From contig CAJUFR010000006.1 in the NCBI GenBank assembly GCA_910585525.1, positions 6,834 through 70,833 on the forward strand: a stretch of DNA of 64,000 nucleotides, written 5' to 3'. A program made the position numbers and the translations under genes. This document shows, one piece after another, positions 29,793 through 38,898 of the stretch. Positions within the stretch are counted from its first letter, which is position 1; every line of letters starts with the position of its first letter. The notes under the pieces were generated by a model, which was not told where the DNA came from, searched no databases, and saw only the letters and a program-made list of their open reading frames with translations. Origin of the DNA: an uncultured Angelakisella sp. Lineage in GTDB: Bacteria > Bacillota > Clostridia > Oscillospirales > Ruminococcaceae.

Positions 29793-31157
29793 TTGGTAAA
29801 GGATATGACCCGCGGGAGGCCGCTGTCGGTGATCCTCCTTTTCTTCGCCCCGCTGGTGCTGGGCAACCTGTTCCAACAGCTGTACAGCATGGCGGACACC
29901 CTTATCGTGGGGCGGTTCGTGGGGGTGGGGGCGCTGGCCGGGGTGGGCTCCACCGGCTCCCTCAGCTTCCTGGTGCTGGGGTTCGTCAGCGGGGTGTGCA
30001 GCGGCTACTCCATCCCGGTGGCCCAATACTTCGGGGCGGGGAACCACCAGCGGATGCGCCGCTGCGTGGGCAACGCCGTCCTCCAGGGGGCGGTGATCGC
30101 CTCCCTGCTCACCACCGTCACGGTGGCCGGCGCCCGCCAGGTCCTCACCTGGATGGACACCCCGCCGGACATCCTGGAGGACGCCTATCTTTATATCGTC
30201 ATCGTCTTTGGCGGCATCCCGGCCACCATGCTTTACAACTTCCTTTCCGGCGTCCTCCGGGCGCTGGGGGACAGCCGGACCCCCCTCTTTTTCCTGGTGG
30301 CGGCGGCCATCCTCAACGTGGTGCTGGACCTGGTGTTCATCCTCTGCTGCGGGATGGGGGTGGCGGGGGCGGCCTGGGCCACCATCCTCTCCCAGGGGGT
30401 GTCGGGGCTGCTCTGCCTGGTGTACATCTGGAAAAAGGTCCCCCTCCTCCACCTGGGCCGGGAGGACTTGGGCTGGGACAGGGAGGAGCAGCGGCGGCTG
30501 GCGCTGATGGGCATCCCCATGGCCCTCCAGTTCTCCATCACCGCCGTGGGCACCATCATCATCCAGGCGGCGGTAAACGCCCTGGGCAGCGGGGTGGTGG
30601 CCGCCGTCACCGCCGGGACCAAGGTCCAGAACCTGCTGATGAGCCCCCTGGAGACCATGGGCATCACCATGGCCACCTACTGCGGCCAGAACCTGGGGGC
30701 GGAGCGGGTGGACCGGGTGCGGGCGGGGCTGCGGGCCAGCATGAAGGTCTGCTTTTTGTACTGCGCCCTGGCCTGTCTGGTCTCCTGCCTGTGGGGCGGG
30801 CCCTTCTCCCGGCTGTTCCTCACCGGTGAGGACACCGGCGTCATGGTGGCCCAGGCCGCCCGGTTCCTGGCGGTGAACGGCATCTTCTGCCCCAGCCTGG
30901 GGCTGCTGCTGGTGCTGCGCAACTCCATCCAGGGGCTGGGCTTCGGCCTCCCTGCCATGATGGCCGGGGTGTTCGAGTTGGTGGCCCGGTCGGCGGTGGC
31001 CTTCTGCCTGGTGGGGCCGCTGGGGTACCTGGCCATCTGCCTTGCCAACCCCGCCGCCTGGCTGGCCGCCGACGCCCTGCTGGCGGCGGTCTGGTTCCGG
31101 GAACTGCCGGGGCTGCTGCGCCGGTATCCGGTGGACCCGGGACGGCCCTTGTATTGA
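29793..31157 (+). CDS. MATE family efflux transporter
   Basis: A 454-residue, twelve-helix exporter of the MATE (NorM/DinF-like) family, which expels cationic drugs or metabolites using a Na+ or H+ gradient. Typical segments are PLVLGNLFQQLYSMADTLIVGRFVG, FLSGVLRALGDSRTPLFFLV, the inner repeat GIPMALQFSITAVGTIIIQ and LRNSIQGLGFG. The start is TTG at 29793, 8 bases after AAAGGAG; the ATG 12 bases later is too far from the site. Divergent from the marR-PepSY operon and ends at a strong terminator. Confidence 0.92.
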   Translation: MVKDMTRGRPLSVILLFFAPLVLGNLFQQLYSMADTLIVGRFVGVGALAGVGSTGSLSFLVLGFVSGVCSGYSIPVAQYFGAGNHQRMRRCVGNAVLQGAVIASLLTTVTVAGARQVLTWMDTPPDILEDAYLYIVIVFGGIPATMLYNFLSGVLRALGDSRTPLFFLVAAAILNVVLDLVFILCCGMGVAGAAWATILSQGVSGLLCLVYIWKKVPLLHLGREDLGWDREEQRRLALMGIPMALQFSITAVGTIIIQAAVNALGSGVVAAVTAGTKVQNLLMSPLETMGITMATYCGQNLGAERVDRVRAGLRASMKVCFLYCALACLVSCLWGGPFSRLFLTGEDTGVMVAQAARFLAVNGIFCPSLGLLLVLRNSIQGLGFGLPAMMAGVFELVARSAVAFCLVGPLGYLAICLANPAAWLAADALLAAVWFRELPGLLRRYPVDPGRPLY

Positions 31158-31160
31158 CGG

Positions 31161-31205
31161 AAAGACCGCCTCCCGGGGGGATCCCTCCGGGAGGCGGTCT
31201 TTTTG
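31161..31205. terminator. Bidirectional terminator
   Basis: A stem AAGACCGCCTCCCGG / CCGGGAGGCGGTCTT followed by TTTTT. Confidence 0.85.
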
Positions 31206-31227
31206 TGCCTGATGTTTCCCTCGCTGT

Positions 31228-31797
31228 CTAGCGGCCGTACGGCTCCTTCACTGTCAGGGTGATATTTGCGGCCATCCAGCCGGCCTCGGTCTCCTTCATG
31301 GTGATGGTCCCCGTGGCGGTGGCTGTTTCCTTGCCGTCGGGGGTCTTTAGAGTGACGGAAAAGGTGTAGACCTCCTTTTCTCCCTCCTGCTTGGAAAGTT
31401 CCAGGGGGTCGGGCTTGATGTCCGCCTGGTGCTTCTGGAACAGGTCGTAGCTTCGGGTGACGTCGCGGTTGGCGATGGCGGCCTGGATGCAGTCATCGGT
31501 CATCAGCCCGCCGAACCGCCCGGTGAAATGGTCCAGGAGGGCGGTGCCGCCCTGCGCCATCCCCGGTTCCCCGTCCGCAACTTCCATAGCCGCTTCCATC
31601 TCCTCCATCATCCGCAGCATTGCGGCGTCGATCTCCTCCGCCTGCTGGGCGGTGCAGGTGAGCAGCTCCTCCAGGGCCAGCCGGGCCTGCTGCTCCGAGG
31701 CGTCCTCTTTTTTGGAGCATCCCACAGCAAAGAGCGCCAGAGCCATCGCCAGCATAAGCGAAACAGCTGTAAAATAACAGTCCCTTTTCCCTAGCAT
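31228..31797 (-). CDS. Hypothetical lipoprotein, 189 aa
   Basis: Signal peptide SLMLAMALALFA with lipobox AVGC, then a helical Glu/Ala/Met-rich section and a C-terminal beta part (VYTFSVTLKTPDGKETATATGTITMKETEAGWMAANI in parts), like many small Gram-positive lipoproteins. The ATG at 31795 has GGAGGGAG. It is divergent from the glycosyltransferase gene across an AT-rich control region with a 19-base palindrome. No family name is certain. Confidence 0.7.
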   Translation of the reverse strand: MLGKRDCYFTAVSLMLAMALALFAVGCSKKEDASEQQARLALEELLTCTAQQAEEIDAAMLRMMEEMEAAMEVADGEPGMAQGGTALLDHFTGRFGGLMTDDCIQAAIANRDVTRSYDLFQKHQADIKPDPLELSKQEGEKEVYTFSVTLKTPDGKETATATGTITMKETEAGWMAANITLTVKEPYGR

Positions 31798-32058
31798 CCG
31801 TTTCTCCCTCCTGTCATCTTGAGACTATATATCTATCCTTAAATTTATACTAACAGATAATTGCCAACAAGTAAATTGATAGATTTTATATATATTGTTC
31901 AAAATCATTGTGAAAATTTCACAATAAATGGCTAAAACAATAGATTTTATGTTGAATATTGTATATCCATCGTAAATAACACCCCTGGCCCTTGTATGAA
32001 AGCCCCCAATATGCTAAACTTAGCAAAGAAACCGCTATCCCAAGGAGGTCCCACGACC
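31798..32058. other. AT-rich divergent control region
   Basis: Unusually AT-rich for this genome. It contains the palindrome at 31907-31925 and two copies of ATAGATTTTAT (31879-31889 and 31941-31951) on either side of it. It serves a lipoprotein gene to the left and a glycosyltransferase gene to the right; exact promoters are unclear. Confidence 0.5.
31907..31925. promoter_or_regulatory. Candidate operator, 19-base palindrome
   Basis: ATTGTGAAA, central A, TTTCACAAT: exact 9-base arms. Confidence 0.55.
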
Positions 32059-32877
32059 ATGGAAAAGCCCCTGGTGAGCATCGTCATCCCCATCTACAAC
32101 GCCGCCCCCCACCTGGCCGCCTGCATCGAGAGCGTCCGCAAGCAGACCTATGATGACCTGGAGATCCTGCTGGTCAACGACGGCAGCGACGACGTCAGCC
32201 TGCCCATCTGCCGGATGTACGCCCAGGTGGACCCCCGCATCCGGGTCATCGACAAGGAGAACAGCGGGGTGTCCGCCACCCGCAACATCGCCATCGACCA
32301 GGCCGCCGGGGAATTCCTGCAATTCGTGGACGCCGACGACCGGGTCGCCCTGGAGGCCACCCAGCTGCTGGTGGAGCGGGCCCAGCGGACCCAGGCGGAC
32401 ATGGTCATCTGCCACTACTACCGGGTGGTGGGCAAAAAGAGGAAAAGCGTCCACGGCTTTTTGGAGACCGACAAGGTGCTGACCCAGCGGGAGTTCGCCA
32501 CCCACCTGATGGAGGAGCCTTGCAGCTTCTACTACGGGGTGATGTGGAACAAGCTGTACCGCACCAACATCATCCGGGAGCGGAACATCCGGTGCAGCGA
32601 GGAGTTGGGCTGGAGCGAGGACTTTCTCTTTAACCTGGAGTACATCCGCTACTGCCAGCGATTCGCCTCCATCCAGCTGCCCCTTTACTATTACTACAAG
32701 ACCAAGAACAGCATCACCGCCACCAGCTTCGGCATCACCAAGCTGCCCCGGACCATCGAGACCAAGCTGGACCTCTTCGAGTTCTACAAGGCGCTGTATA
32801 TCGAGATGGGATTATACGAACAGTATAAATTGCAGATCCACAAATACCTCTTCGACATCGCCACCGACAACGACTGA
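32059..32877 (+). CDS. Family 2 glycosyltransferase
   Basis: A 272-residue GT-A fold glycosyltransferase that moves a sugar from a nucleotide donor, probably to a surface polymer or lipid. It shows VSIVIPIYNAAPHLAACIESV, the LVNDGSDD donor site, ENSGVSATRNIAI, and the metal-binding DxD as VDADDRV. The ATG at 32059 has AAGGAGG 10 bases upstream; the frame extends further left without a ribosome site. Single-gene unit with no polysaccharide cluster nearby. It ends at a terminator. Confidence 0.93.
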   Translation: MEKPLVSIVIPIYNAAPHLAACIESVRKQTYDDLEILLVNDGSDDVSLPICRMYAQVDPRIRVIDKENSGVSATRNIAIDQAAGEFLQFVDADDRVALEATQLLVERAQRTQADMVICHYYRVVGKKRKSVHGFLETDKVLTQREFATHLMEEPCSFYYGVMWNKLYRTNIIRERNIRCSEELGWSEDFLFNLEYIRYCQRFASIQLPLYYYYKTKNSITATSFGITKLPRTIETKLDLFEFYKALYIEMGLYEQYKLQIHKYLFDIATDND

Positions 32878-32925
32878 AAAAAACCGCCTGGGTCCTCAAT
32901 GACAGGACACAGGCGGTCTTTTTAT
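32878..32925. terminator. Bidirectional terminator
   Basis: AAAACCGCCTG and CAGGCGGTCTTTTT arms with an inner TCCT/AGGA stem, between the converging glycosyltransferase and coiled-coil genes. Confidence 0.8.
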
Positions 32926-32933
32926 GCTTTTTA

Positions 32934-33779
32934 TTATGCTTCGATGCTGATCTCCGGCGGGGTGGGGGCGGCGGCGGTGCCGTCGGCGGCCATCTGGGCG
33001 GCGTACTGGGCCTTCACCGCCGGGTCGCCGGTGCTTCCCGCCAGGTTTTCCAGCTGGGAGCGGAACTCGGCACGGGTGGCGGCCATCTGCTGCTGGTGGC
33101 GCTCGTCGATCTCCGCCTCCCGGATATAGCCGTGCTCCCGGATCATCCGCAGCTTCTGGCGGCGGCGCAGTTCCTGCCGGAGGCGGTACGCCTCGGCGGT
33201 CTGGTCCTTCTCGGCGGCTCTGCGGCGGCGGGCCTCGGTGAGTTCCTCCCGGTTCAGGTCACGCTTTTTCTTCCCCGCCCGGACCACCGCCTTTTGCAGC
33301 TGGTTGATGGCGGCCTGGATGCGGGGGGCGTTTTCGTCGTCCTGGCGCTTGGCGATCTTCAGCTGGGCGATCTGCCGCCGGGCGTAGCTGGCGGCGGCGC
33401 TGACGTCGCTTTGCCGCCGGGCCCGGGAGAGCCGGGCATAGGCCTCGATGGCACGGTCGCCGTAACGGGTATTCTTGGGGATGCGGAACTTGTCACGCTG
33501 CTCCTTGGCCTTCTTCTGGGCCTCGATCATCCGCTCCATCAGGGTGGGGGTATTCTCCTGGGGCAGCCCGGCGGGGTCGTTCTGCCGCACCGGCTGTAGC
33601 TGCGCCGCCTGGTCCTCCAGGGAGAGGGTCTGCCCCTCCTGCTGCTCCAAGCCGCCCTGCCCGGCCTGCGCCGAGATCGCCGCCTGCTGGGCCGCCGCCT
33701 GCTCCTGGGCGCTCCAGGTCCCTTGGGGTTTCTGCGCTCCCTGGACAGGGGAGGTCCTGGTAACGGTCATACTATTCAT
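32934..33779 (-). CDS. Highly charged coiled-coil protein of unknown function
   Basis: A 281-residue protein: a Gln/Ala-rich disordered head (residues 1-70), then long Arg/Lys/Glu/Gln helices (RRRRAAEKDQTAEAYRLRQELRRRQKL) ending in an Ala/Pro-rich acidic tail. No signal or membrane part. AAGGGGGG precedes the ATG. The Arg-rich helical middle could bind nucleic acid or a scaffold, but no family is recognised. It is alone between terminators. Confidence 0.6.
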   Translation of the reverse strand: MNSMTVTRTSPVQGAQKPQGTWSAQEQAAAQQAAISAQAGQGGLEQQEGQTLSLEDQAAQLQPVRQNDPAGLPQENTPTLMERMIEAQKKAKEQRDKFRIPKNTRYGDRAIEAYARLSRARRQSDVSAAASYARRQIAQLKIAKRQDDENAPRIQAAINQLQKAVVRAGKKKRDLNREELTEARRRRAAEKDQTAEAYRLRQELRRRQKLRMIREHGYIREAEIDERHQQQMAATRAEFRSQLENLAGSTGDPAVKAQYAAQMAADGTAAAPTPPEISIEA

Positions 33780-34440
33780 CCTGCTGCCCCCCTTTTCGTC
33801 AATGGTGATATTGTGTTTATTCGACCGCTGGGAGGAAAAAACAAGGGCACGGCGGGATTTTTTGGATGGTTGGCGGGAATGTTTGGTAGGGTGGACAAAA
33901 AGTGGGGGGTGGGGTTGGTTAAAATGTTGACTGTGAGGGGGGTGTCAAAGGGGAAAGCCTGTCCGTTCAAAAAACGCCCGCCCACCGTACCGGTGGACGG
34001 GCTGTTTTGAAGGGAAAAATCTGCAAAGGGAAAGAAAACGCTCCTGCGGCTGCGCAAAACAAATGTCTCGTTCTGGCCGCCGGTATTCACTCCGATTTTA
34101 CACTACTAAAAGTATAAATTGCAGAATCTTTTTCAAACAGTATTCTGTTCGGCGGCCTTTTACAAAGCCGCCCCCCCACGGCCAACCGCCGAAGGCGGCT
34201 CTTAGGCCGTGTTCCTGTAGGGATGGCGAAGCCCGCATCCCCCCCCAGAGGATCGATCTGCCAAAGGCATCACGAAAGAATTTCGCTTCCTGCGGGAAGC
34301 GACCAGGCGCTATCCGCCCTGGACCCGGACCGGGGTGCCCCCGGTGGCAAGGCTGTCTTTGTCTCCAGGCACCCACCATCGCCCAGCACCCGGTAAGGCT
34401 GCGCAGCAGCCGTGTAGGGCATGACAGCGGCGGTACGCCG
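33780..34440. other. Long non-coding stretch with many hairpins
   Basis: 660 bases without a credible gene. 33845-33960 is G/T-rich on the plus strand with several G runs. 33968-34010 is a terminator. 34010-34440 has at least five tight GC hairpins (for example GGCGGCC / GCCGCC near 34153, GCCGAAGGC near 34190, GGGATG-CGAAGCCC-GCATCCC near 34218, GCTTCC-GGAAGC near 34286, GCGGCG-TAC-CGCCGC at 34429) and looks like a mosaic of intergenic repeats. Confidence 0.5.
33968..34010. terminator. Bidirectional terminator-like hairpin
   Basis: CAAAAAACGCCCG-CCACCG / CGGTGG-CGGGC-TGTTTTG with a TAC loop. Confidence 0.6.
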
Positions 34441-35841
34441 CTACGCCCGGCTCCATTTTACGCCCTGGGGGGTATCCTCCAGCACGATCCCCTTCGCTTT
34501 CAGTTCATCCCGGATCTGATCCGCCAAAGCAAAATCCCTCGCCTTCCGTGCCGCCTGCCGCCGGGCGATCATCTCCTCGATCTCCCCGTCCAGGCTCTCT
34601 TTCTTCCCACGGTTGTACAGGATGCCCAGCACCCCGCACAACTCGTCAAACACCTTGGCAGCCCCCTCCAGGGCCTCTTTCCCCCGGGGGACCGTGATGT
34701 AGCTGTTGATATCCCGGGCCAGTTCATACACCGCCGCCAGGCCGTCCGCCGTGTTCAGGTCGTCGTCCATGGCCTGGATGAACTGCTCCCGCCGTGCCGC
34801 TACCTTGGCGGCGAACTCCGGGTCCGCCCCCTCCCCCGCCTTCTCGATGGCGAAGTCCAGGTTGTCCCGGCAGGTGTAAAGCCGCTCCATCCCCGCCTTG
34901 CACTGCTCGATGACCTCCACCGTGTAGTTGATGGGGCTGCGGTAATGGGCCTGTATCATCATGAACTTGATGGGCTCGTAGCCGTACTTTTCCGCCACGT
35001 CCCGGACGGTGAAGAAGTTCCCCAGGCTCTTGCTCATCTTGCGGCTGTCCACGTTGATGAAGCCGTTGTGCATCCAGTACCGGGCGTAGGGGGCATCCCC
35101 CAGGGTGCCGCAGCACTCCCCCTGGGCGATCTCGTTTTCGTGGTGGGGGAAGATCAGGTCCTGGCCGCCGCAGTGGATATCGATGCCATGCTCCCCCAGG
35201 TGCTTTTTGATCATGGCGGTGCATTCGATGTGCCAGCCGGGGCGGCCGGGGCCCCAGGGGGAATCCCAGCTGGGTTCCCCGGGCTTGGCGGCTTTCCAAA
35301 GGACAAAGTCCAGGCTGTCCTCCTTGCCCTCGGTGAGTTCGATGCGATTGCCGGCGTCCAGTTCCTCCAGGGGCTGGTGGCTCAGCTTGCCGTAGCCCTT
35401 GAACCGCCGGGAGCGGAAATAGACGCTGCCGTCCAGGACGTAGCCATAGCCGTTCTCCACGATCTCCTTCACCGTCTCGATGATCATCTCCATGGTCTCG
35501 GTGGCCTTGGGGTGGATGGTGGCCTCCCGGACGCCCAGGCCGGCGGCGTCCACCTTGTACTCGGCGATATACCGCTCGCTCACCGTCCGGTAGCCGGTGC
35601 CCTCCTCGTTGGCCTTGTTGATGATCTTGTCGTCGATATCGGTAAAGTTCTGCACAAAGGTGACGCTGTACCCCCGGTACTCCAGGTACCGCCGCAGCAC
35701 GTCAAAGACGCAGAGGGGCCGGGCGTTGCCGATGTGGATGAAGTTATAGACGGTGGGGCCGCAGGCGTACATCTTCACCTTCCCCGGCTCCATGGGGATG
35801 AATTCTTCCTTGCTGCGGCTCAGGGTATTGAATACCTTCAT
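34441..35841 (-). CDS. cysS: Cysteinyl-tRNA synthetase
   Basis: A 466-residue class I synthetase that charges tRNA-Cys. The zinc-binding Cys is in MYACGPTVYNFIHIGNARP, which also gives the HIGH signature as HIGN. The remaining zinc ligands are in WHIECTAM and HHENEIAQ, and KMSKS is intact (SRKMSKSLGNF). Normal length with the C-terminal anticodon domain. It is the last gene of the recX-azlCD-ydcF-rimO-pgsA-cysS run, 10 bases after pgsA. Confidence 0.97.
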   Translation of the reverse strand: MKVFNTLSRSKEEFIPMEPGKVKMYACGPTVYNFIHIGNARPLCVFDVLRRYLEYRGYSVTFVQNFTDIDDKIINKANEEGTGYRTVSERYIAEYKVDAAGLGVREATIHPKATETMEMIIETVKEIVENGYGYVLDGSVYFRSRRFKGYGKLSHQPLEELDAGNRIELTEGKEDSLDFVLWKAAKPGEPSWDSPWGPGRPGWHIECTAMIKKHLGEHGIDIHCGGQDLIFPHHENEIAQGECCGTLGDAPYARYWMHNGFINVDSRKMSKSLGNFFTVRDVAEKYGYEPIKFMMIQAHYRSPINYTVEVIEQCKAGMERLYTCRDNLDFAIEKAGEGADPEFAAKVAARREQFIQAMDDDLNTADGLAAVYELARDINSYITVPRGKEALEGAAKVFDELCGVLGILYNRGKKESLDGEIEEMIARRQAARKARDFALADQIRDELKAKGIVLEDTPQGVKWSRA

Positions 35842-35851
35842 GTCAAACCTC

Positions 35852-36412
35852 CTATTTCATCTGGGCAAAAAGGCCACGGTTGTTCCAAAGATAGTTCCAG
35901 CCGGAAAAGAGGGTGGTACACAGCACCACCGCCATCCCGGCCTGGAAGGCGAAGAACATCACCCTGCCGGTATCCCCGGGGATGGCCAGGCTGTGGAAGC
36001 AGAAGCCCATCACCAGGCCGTAGCAGATCCACACCATCTGGCTGGCGGTCTTTACCTTGCCCCACTTGTCGGCGGCCATCACCACACCTTTTCCGGCGGC
36101 GATGGTCCGCAGGCCGGTGATGGCCAGTTCCCGGGCCACGATAAGGAACACCACCCACCCCGGCACCTCCAGCAGGTCCACAAAGACCATCAGGGCGGCG
36201 GTGACCAGCAGCTTATCCGCCAGGGGGTCCATGAATTTGCCGAAGTCGGTGACCAGTCCTCGGCTCCGGGCGATGTGCCCGTCCAGGGCGTCGGTGATCG
36301 AGGCCAGGGCGAAGATGACCAGGGCGGCCAGCCACCACCCCTGGTACACCGCCACCAGGAAAAGGGGGATCATCACCACCCGGGCGGTGGTCAGCTTGTT
36401 GGGCAGATTCAT
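35852..36412 (-). CDS. pgsA: CDP-diacylglycerol-glycerol-3-phosphate 3-phosphatidyltransferase
   Basis: A 186-residue membrane enzyme that makes phosphatidylglycerophosphate, the first step to phosphatidylglycerol. The CDP-alcohol transferase motif is present as D-G-x2-A-R-x8-G-x3-D-x3-D (DALDGHIARSRGLVTDFGKFMDPLADK). Five or six helices. Its ATG overlaps the rimO stop by four bases (ATGA), the usual coupled arrangement of rimO-pgsA in Bacillota. Confidence 0.95.
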   Translation of the reverse strand: MNLPNKLTTARVVMIPLFLVAVYQGWWLAALVIFALASITDALDGHIARSRGLVTDFGKFMDPLADKLLVTAALMVFVDLLEVPGWVVFLIVARELAITGLRTIAAGKGVVMAADKWGKVKTASQMVWICYGLVMGFCFHSLAIPGDTGRVMFFAFQAGMAVVLCTTLFSGWNYLWNNRGLFAQMK

Positions 36413-37734
36413 CGTGGGGCCTCCTCTCCCAAAAGATCATAGTCACTGGCGCCGGTGACGGTGACCTGGACGAACTCACCGGGCCGGTGGTCCTTTTTGC
36501 CGGTGAAGTACACCCGGGTGTCGATATCCGGGGCGTCCATATAGCTGCGGCCGTAGTACCGGCCGTCCTTCCGCCGTCCCTCCACCAGCACCTCCAGTTC
36601 CTTCCCCACACAGCTTTGGGCAAAGGCGAAGGCGATGGGGGCCTGCTGCTCCATGATGAGGCCGGCGCGGCGGCGGCGCAGTTCCTCGTCCAGCTGGTCC
36701 TGCCGCTCCCCGGCGGGGGTGTCCTCCTCCTGGGAATAGGCGAAGCACCCCAGCCGCTGGAACTCTCCTTCCGCCACCAGGGCCTGTAGTTCCGCAAAGT
36801 CCTCCTCGGTCTCCCCGGGGAAGCCGGCGATCATGGTGGTGCGCACCACCACCCCCGGGATACCCTCCCGGATGCGCCGCACCACCTCCAGGATGGACTG
36901 GCGGTCCCCGGTGCGGTTCATCTCCTTCAGCACCTTGCCGCTGCCGTGCTGCACCGGGATGTCGATGTATTTGCAGACCTTGGGCTCCGCCGCCATGGTC
37001 TGTATCAGTTCGTCGGTGATGCGGTCGGGGTAACAGTAGAGGACCCGGACCCATCGGACCCCCTCCACTTTGCATGCTTCCCGGATAAGTTCCGGCAGCA
37101 TATACTTTCCGTAAAGGTCCAGGCCGTACCGGCTGGTGTCCTGGGCCACCAAGTTCATCTCCCGGACCCCCTGGGCGGCCAGGCGGCGCACCTCCTCCAG
37201 GATATGCTCCATCCGGCGGCTGCGGAAGCCGCCCCGGATCAGGGGGATGGCGCAGTAGCTGCACCGGTTGTCGCACCCCTCCGCCACCTTGATGTAGGCG
37301 AAATAGGGGGGATTGGCCAGCACCCGCTCCCCCTCCAGGGAGAGCGCCTCCTTGGGGGCGAACTCCACCACCCGGTCCCCGGCCAGGGCACGGCGGATGG
37401 CGGCGGCGATCTCCTGGTTTTTGCCGATGCCCAGCACCACGTCGGCCTCGGGTATCTCGGCGGCCAGTTCCTCCCGGTACCGTTCGGCAAGGCAGCCGGT
37501 GACCACCAGGCACTTTAAGGGACCCTTGCCCTTGCCGGCGGCGAACTCCAGGATGGTCTCGATGCTCTCCCGCTTGGCGTCCTCGATAAAGCCGCAGGTG
37601 TTCACCAGCACCACATCGCACTGGGCGGGGTCGGCGCAAAGCTGGAACCCCTCCTGGCAGATGAGGGCCATCATCAACTCGGCGTCCACCTGGTTCTTGC
37701 TGCACCCCAGCGAAACGATCCCCACTTTTACCAT
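36409..37734 (-). CDS. rimO: Ribosomal protein S12 methylthiotransferase RimO
   Basis: A 441-residue radical SAM enzyme that adds a methylthio group to an Asp of S12. The N-terminal UPF0004 domain has three Cys (SLGCSKNQVD, VNTCGF, VVTGCLAE) for the auxiliary cluster. The radical SAM motif is CDNRCSYCAIP. A C-terminal TRAM domain starts around residue 375. The start MVKVGIVSLGC at 37734 is the family start. It overlaps ydcF upstream by 7 bases and pgsA downstream by 4. Confidence 0.96.
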   Translation of the reverse strand: MVKVGIVSLGCSKNQVDAELMMALICQEGFQLCADPAQCDVVLVNTCGFIEDAKRESIETILEFAAGKGKGPLKCLVVTGCLAERYREELAAEIPEADVVLGIGKNQEIAAAIRRALAGDRVVEFAPKEALSLEGERVLANPPYFAYIKVAEGCDNRCSYCAIPLIRGGFRSRRMEHILEEVRRLAAQGVREMNLVAQDTSRYGLDLYGKYMLPELIREACKVEGVRWVRVLYCYPDRITDELIQTMAAEPKVCKYIDIPVQHGSGKVLKEMNRTGDRQSILEVVRRIREGIPGVVVRTTMIAGFPGETEEDFAELQALVAEGEFQRLGCFAYSQEEDTPAGERQDQLDEELRRRRAGLIMEQQAPIAFAFAQSCVGKELEVLVEGRRKDGRYYGRSYMDAPDIDTRVYFTGKKDHRPGEFVQVTVTGASDYDLLGEEAPR

Positions 37735-38531
37735 AAACTTCCTCCGTTCAACAGCACCGCCTGGCCGATGGCCAGCATCTCCCGCACCCCGTAGCTGGGG
37801 AACAGCCCCCAGGGGCACCTGCCGGAGACGCCGTACACCTCCCCGAAGCCCTGGAGCCTTGCGTAGATGCGCCCCCGCAGCTGGTGATAGCTGTCGGTGA
37901 CGATGACCAGCCTCTCCGGCAGCCCCGCCTCCCGGATGACCGCCGCCGAAAGTTCCAGGTTCTGCCGGGTGCTGGTGGAGCGGTCCTCTTTGTATATTCT
38001 GTCCTCTTTTATACCGTTAGCCATCAAATAATCCGCCATAGCCTGGGCCTCGCTGGTGGGTTCCTCCGGGCCCTGGCCACCGGAGACCACCACCGGGGCG
38101 TCGGGGTGGTCCAGCAGGTACTGGAGAGCGGCCTCCAGCCGGTACCGGAGCATCAGGCTGGGGCCGTTTTCCCGCACCAGGCAGCCCAGCACCACCACCG
38201 TGGCGGTCTCCCCCTCCGGGGGGCGGTTCAGCCGCCCCGCCCGGATCATGGGTATCGAAACAAGGCAGCCCCCGGCCAGCACCGCCGCCAGCAGCCCGGC
38301 CAGGATGCCCCGGGTGACCCGCCACCAGAAAAGCTGTTCCTTGGGGTAGCCGGGGAACATCATGTCCGGGAAGGCGTCCCAGAACACCAGCAGCAGGATG
38401 ACCCCCACCCCGTACAGCAGCAGGAGCAGCACCCCCAGGTGAAAGATACGGTACCCCACCAGGGGCGCCAGCCCGAAGAAGAGAGCCACCGCCGCCGTCA
38501 GCAGCGCCAGGGCCATGATGGTACGTTTCAT
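37728..38531 (-). CDS. YdcF family (DUF218) membrane protein
   Basis: A 267-residue protein with three N-terminal helices (residues 5-22, 32-50 and 73-95) and a DUF218 domain (VVVLGCLVRENGPSLMLRYRLEAAL, VVVSGGQGPEEPTSEAQAMADYL, IVTDSYHQLRGR). The domain is found in SanA/YdcF/ElyC-type proteins tied to envelope integrity and peptidoglycan-lipid balance. Its 3' end overlaps rimO. Probably acts at the outer face of the membrane; substrate unknown. Confidence 0.87.
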   Translation of the reverse strand: MKRTIMALALLTAAVALFFGLAPLVGYRIFHLGVLLLLLYGVGVILLLVFWDAFPDMMFPGYPKEQLFWWRVTRGILAGLLAAVLAGGCLVSIPMIRAGRLNRPPEGETATVVVLGCLVRENGPSLMLRYRLEAALQYLLDHPDAPVVVSGGQGPEEPTSEAQAMADYLMANGIKEDRIYKEDRSTSTRQNLELSAAVIREAGLPERLVIVTDSYHQLRGRIYARLQGFGEVYGVSGRCPWGLFPSYGVREMLAIGQAVLLNGGSLW

Positions 38532-38592
38532 GATGATCCTCCTTATTGGGATGGGAAACAGGCACGGAGAGCGCCTGGAAAGGTATTTTACT

Positions 38593-38898
38593 TTACAGCA
38601 GCCGTTCCGCCAGAAATACAGCGGCGCAGGCCGCCAGCGCCACGGTGACCAGCCCCTTCTCCATCCAGGAGAGGGCCACCCCCACCGCCACCCCGCAGAG
38701 GGCGGAGAGGGGGGAGCCGGTGGAGGAAAATACGGCGGGGAAGGTCATCGCCCCCAGCACGGCGTAGGGGACATAGAAGAGGAAGTCCCGGACCCAGCGG
38801 CTCTTCAGCTGCCCCCGGCAGAGGGCCAGGGGGATCACCCGGACCAGGTAGGTCACCACCGCCATCACCGCCACCTGGGCAAGGAAACGATCAGGCAT
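38593..38898 (-). CDS. azlD: AzlD-type branched-chain amino acid exporter subunit
   Basis: A 101-residue four-helix membrane protein (VAVMAVVTYLVRVIPLALC, FYVPYAVLGAMTFPAVFSS) of the AzlD family. AzlD works with AzlC to export branched-chain amino acids or analogues. It overlaps azlC by 8 bases and lies about 60 bases before ydcF. Confidence 0.92.
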   Translation of the reverse strand: MPDRFLAQVAVMAVVTYLVRVIPLALCRGQLKSRWVRDFLFYVPYAVLGAMTFPAVFSSTGSPLSALCGVAVGVALSWMEKGLVTVALAACAAVFLAERLL

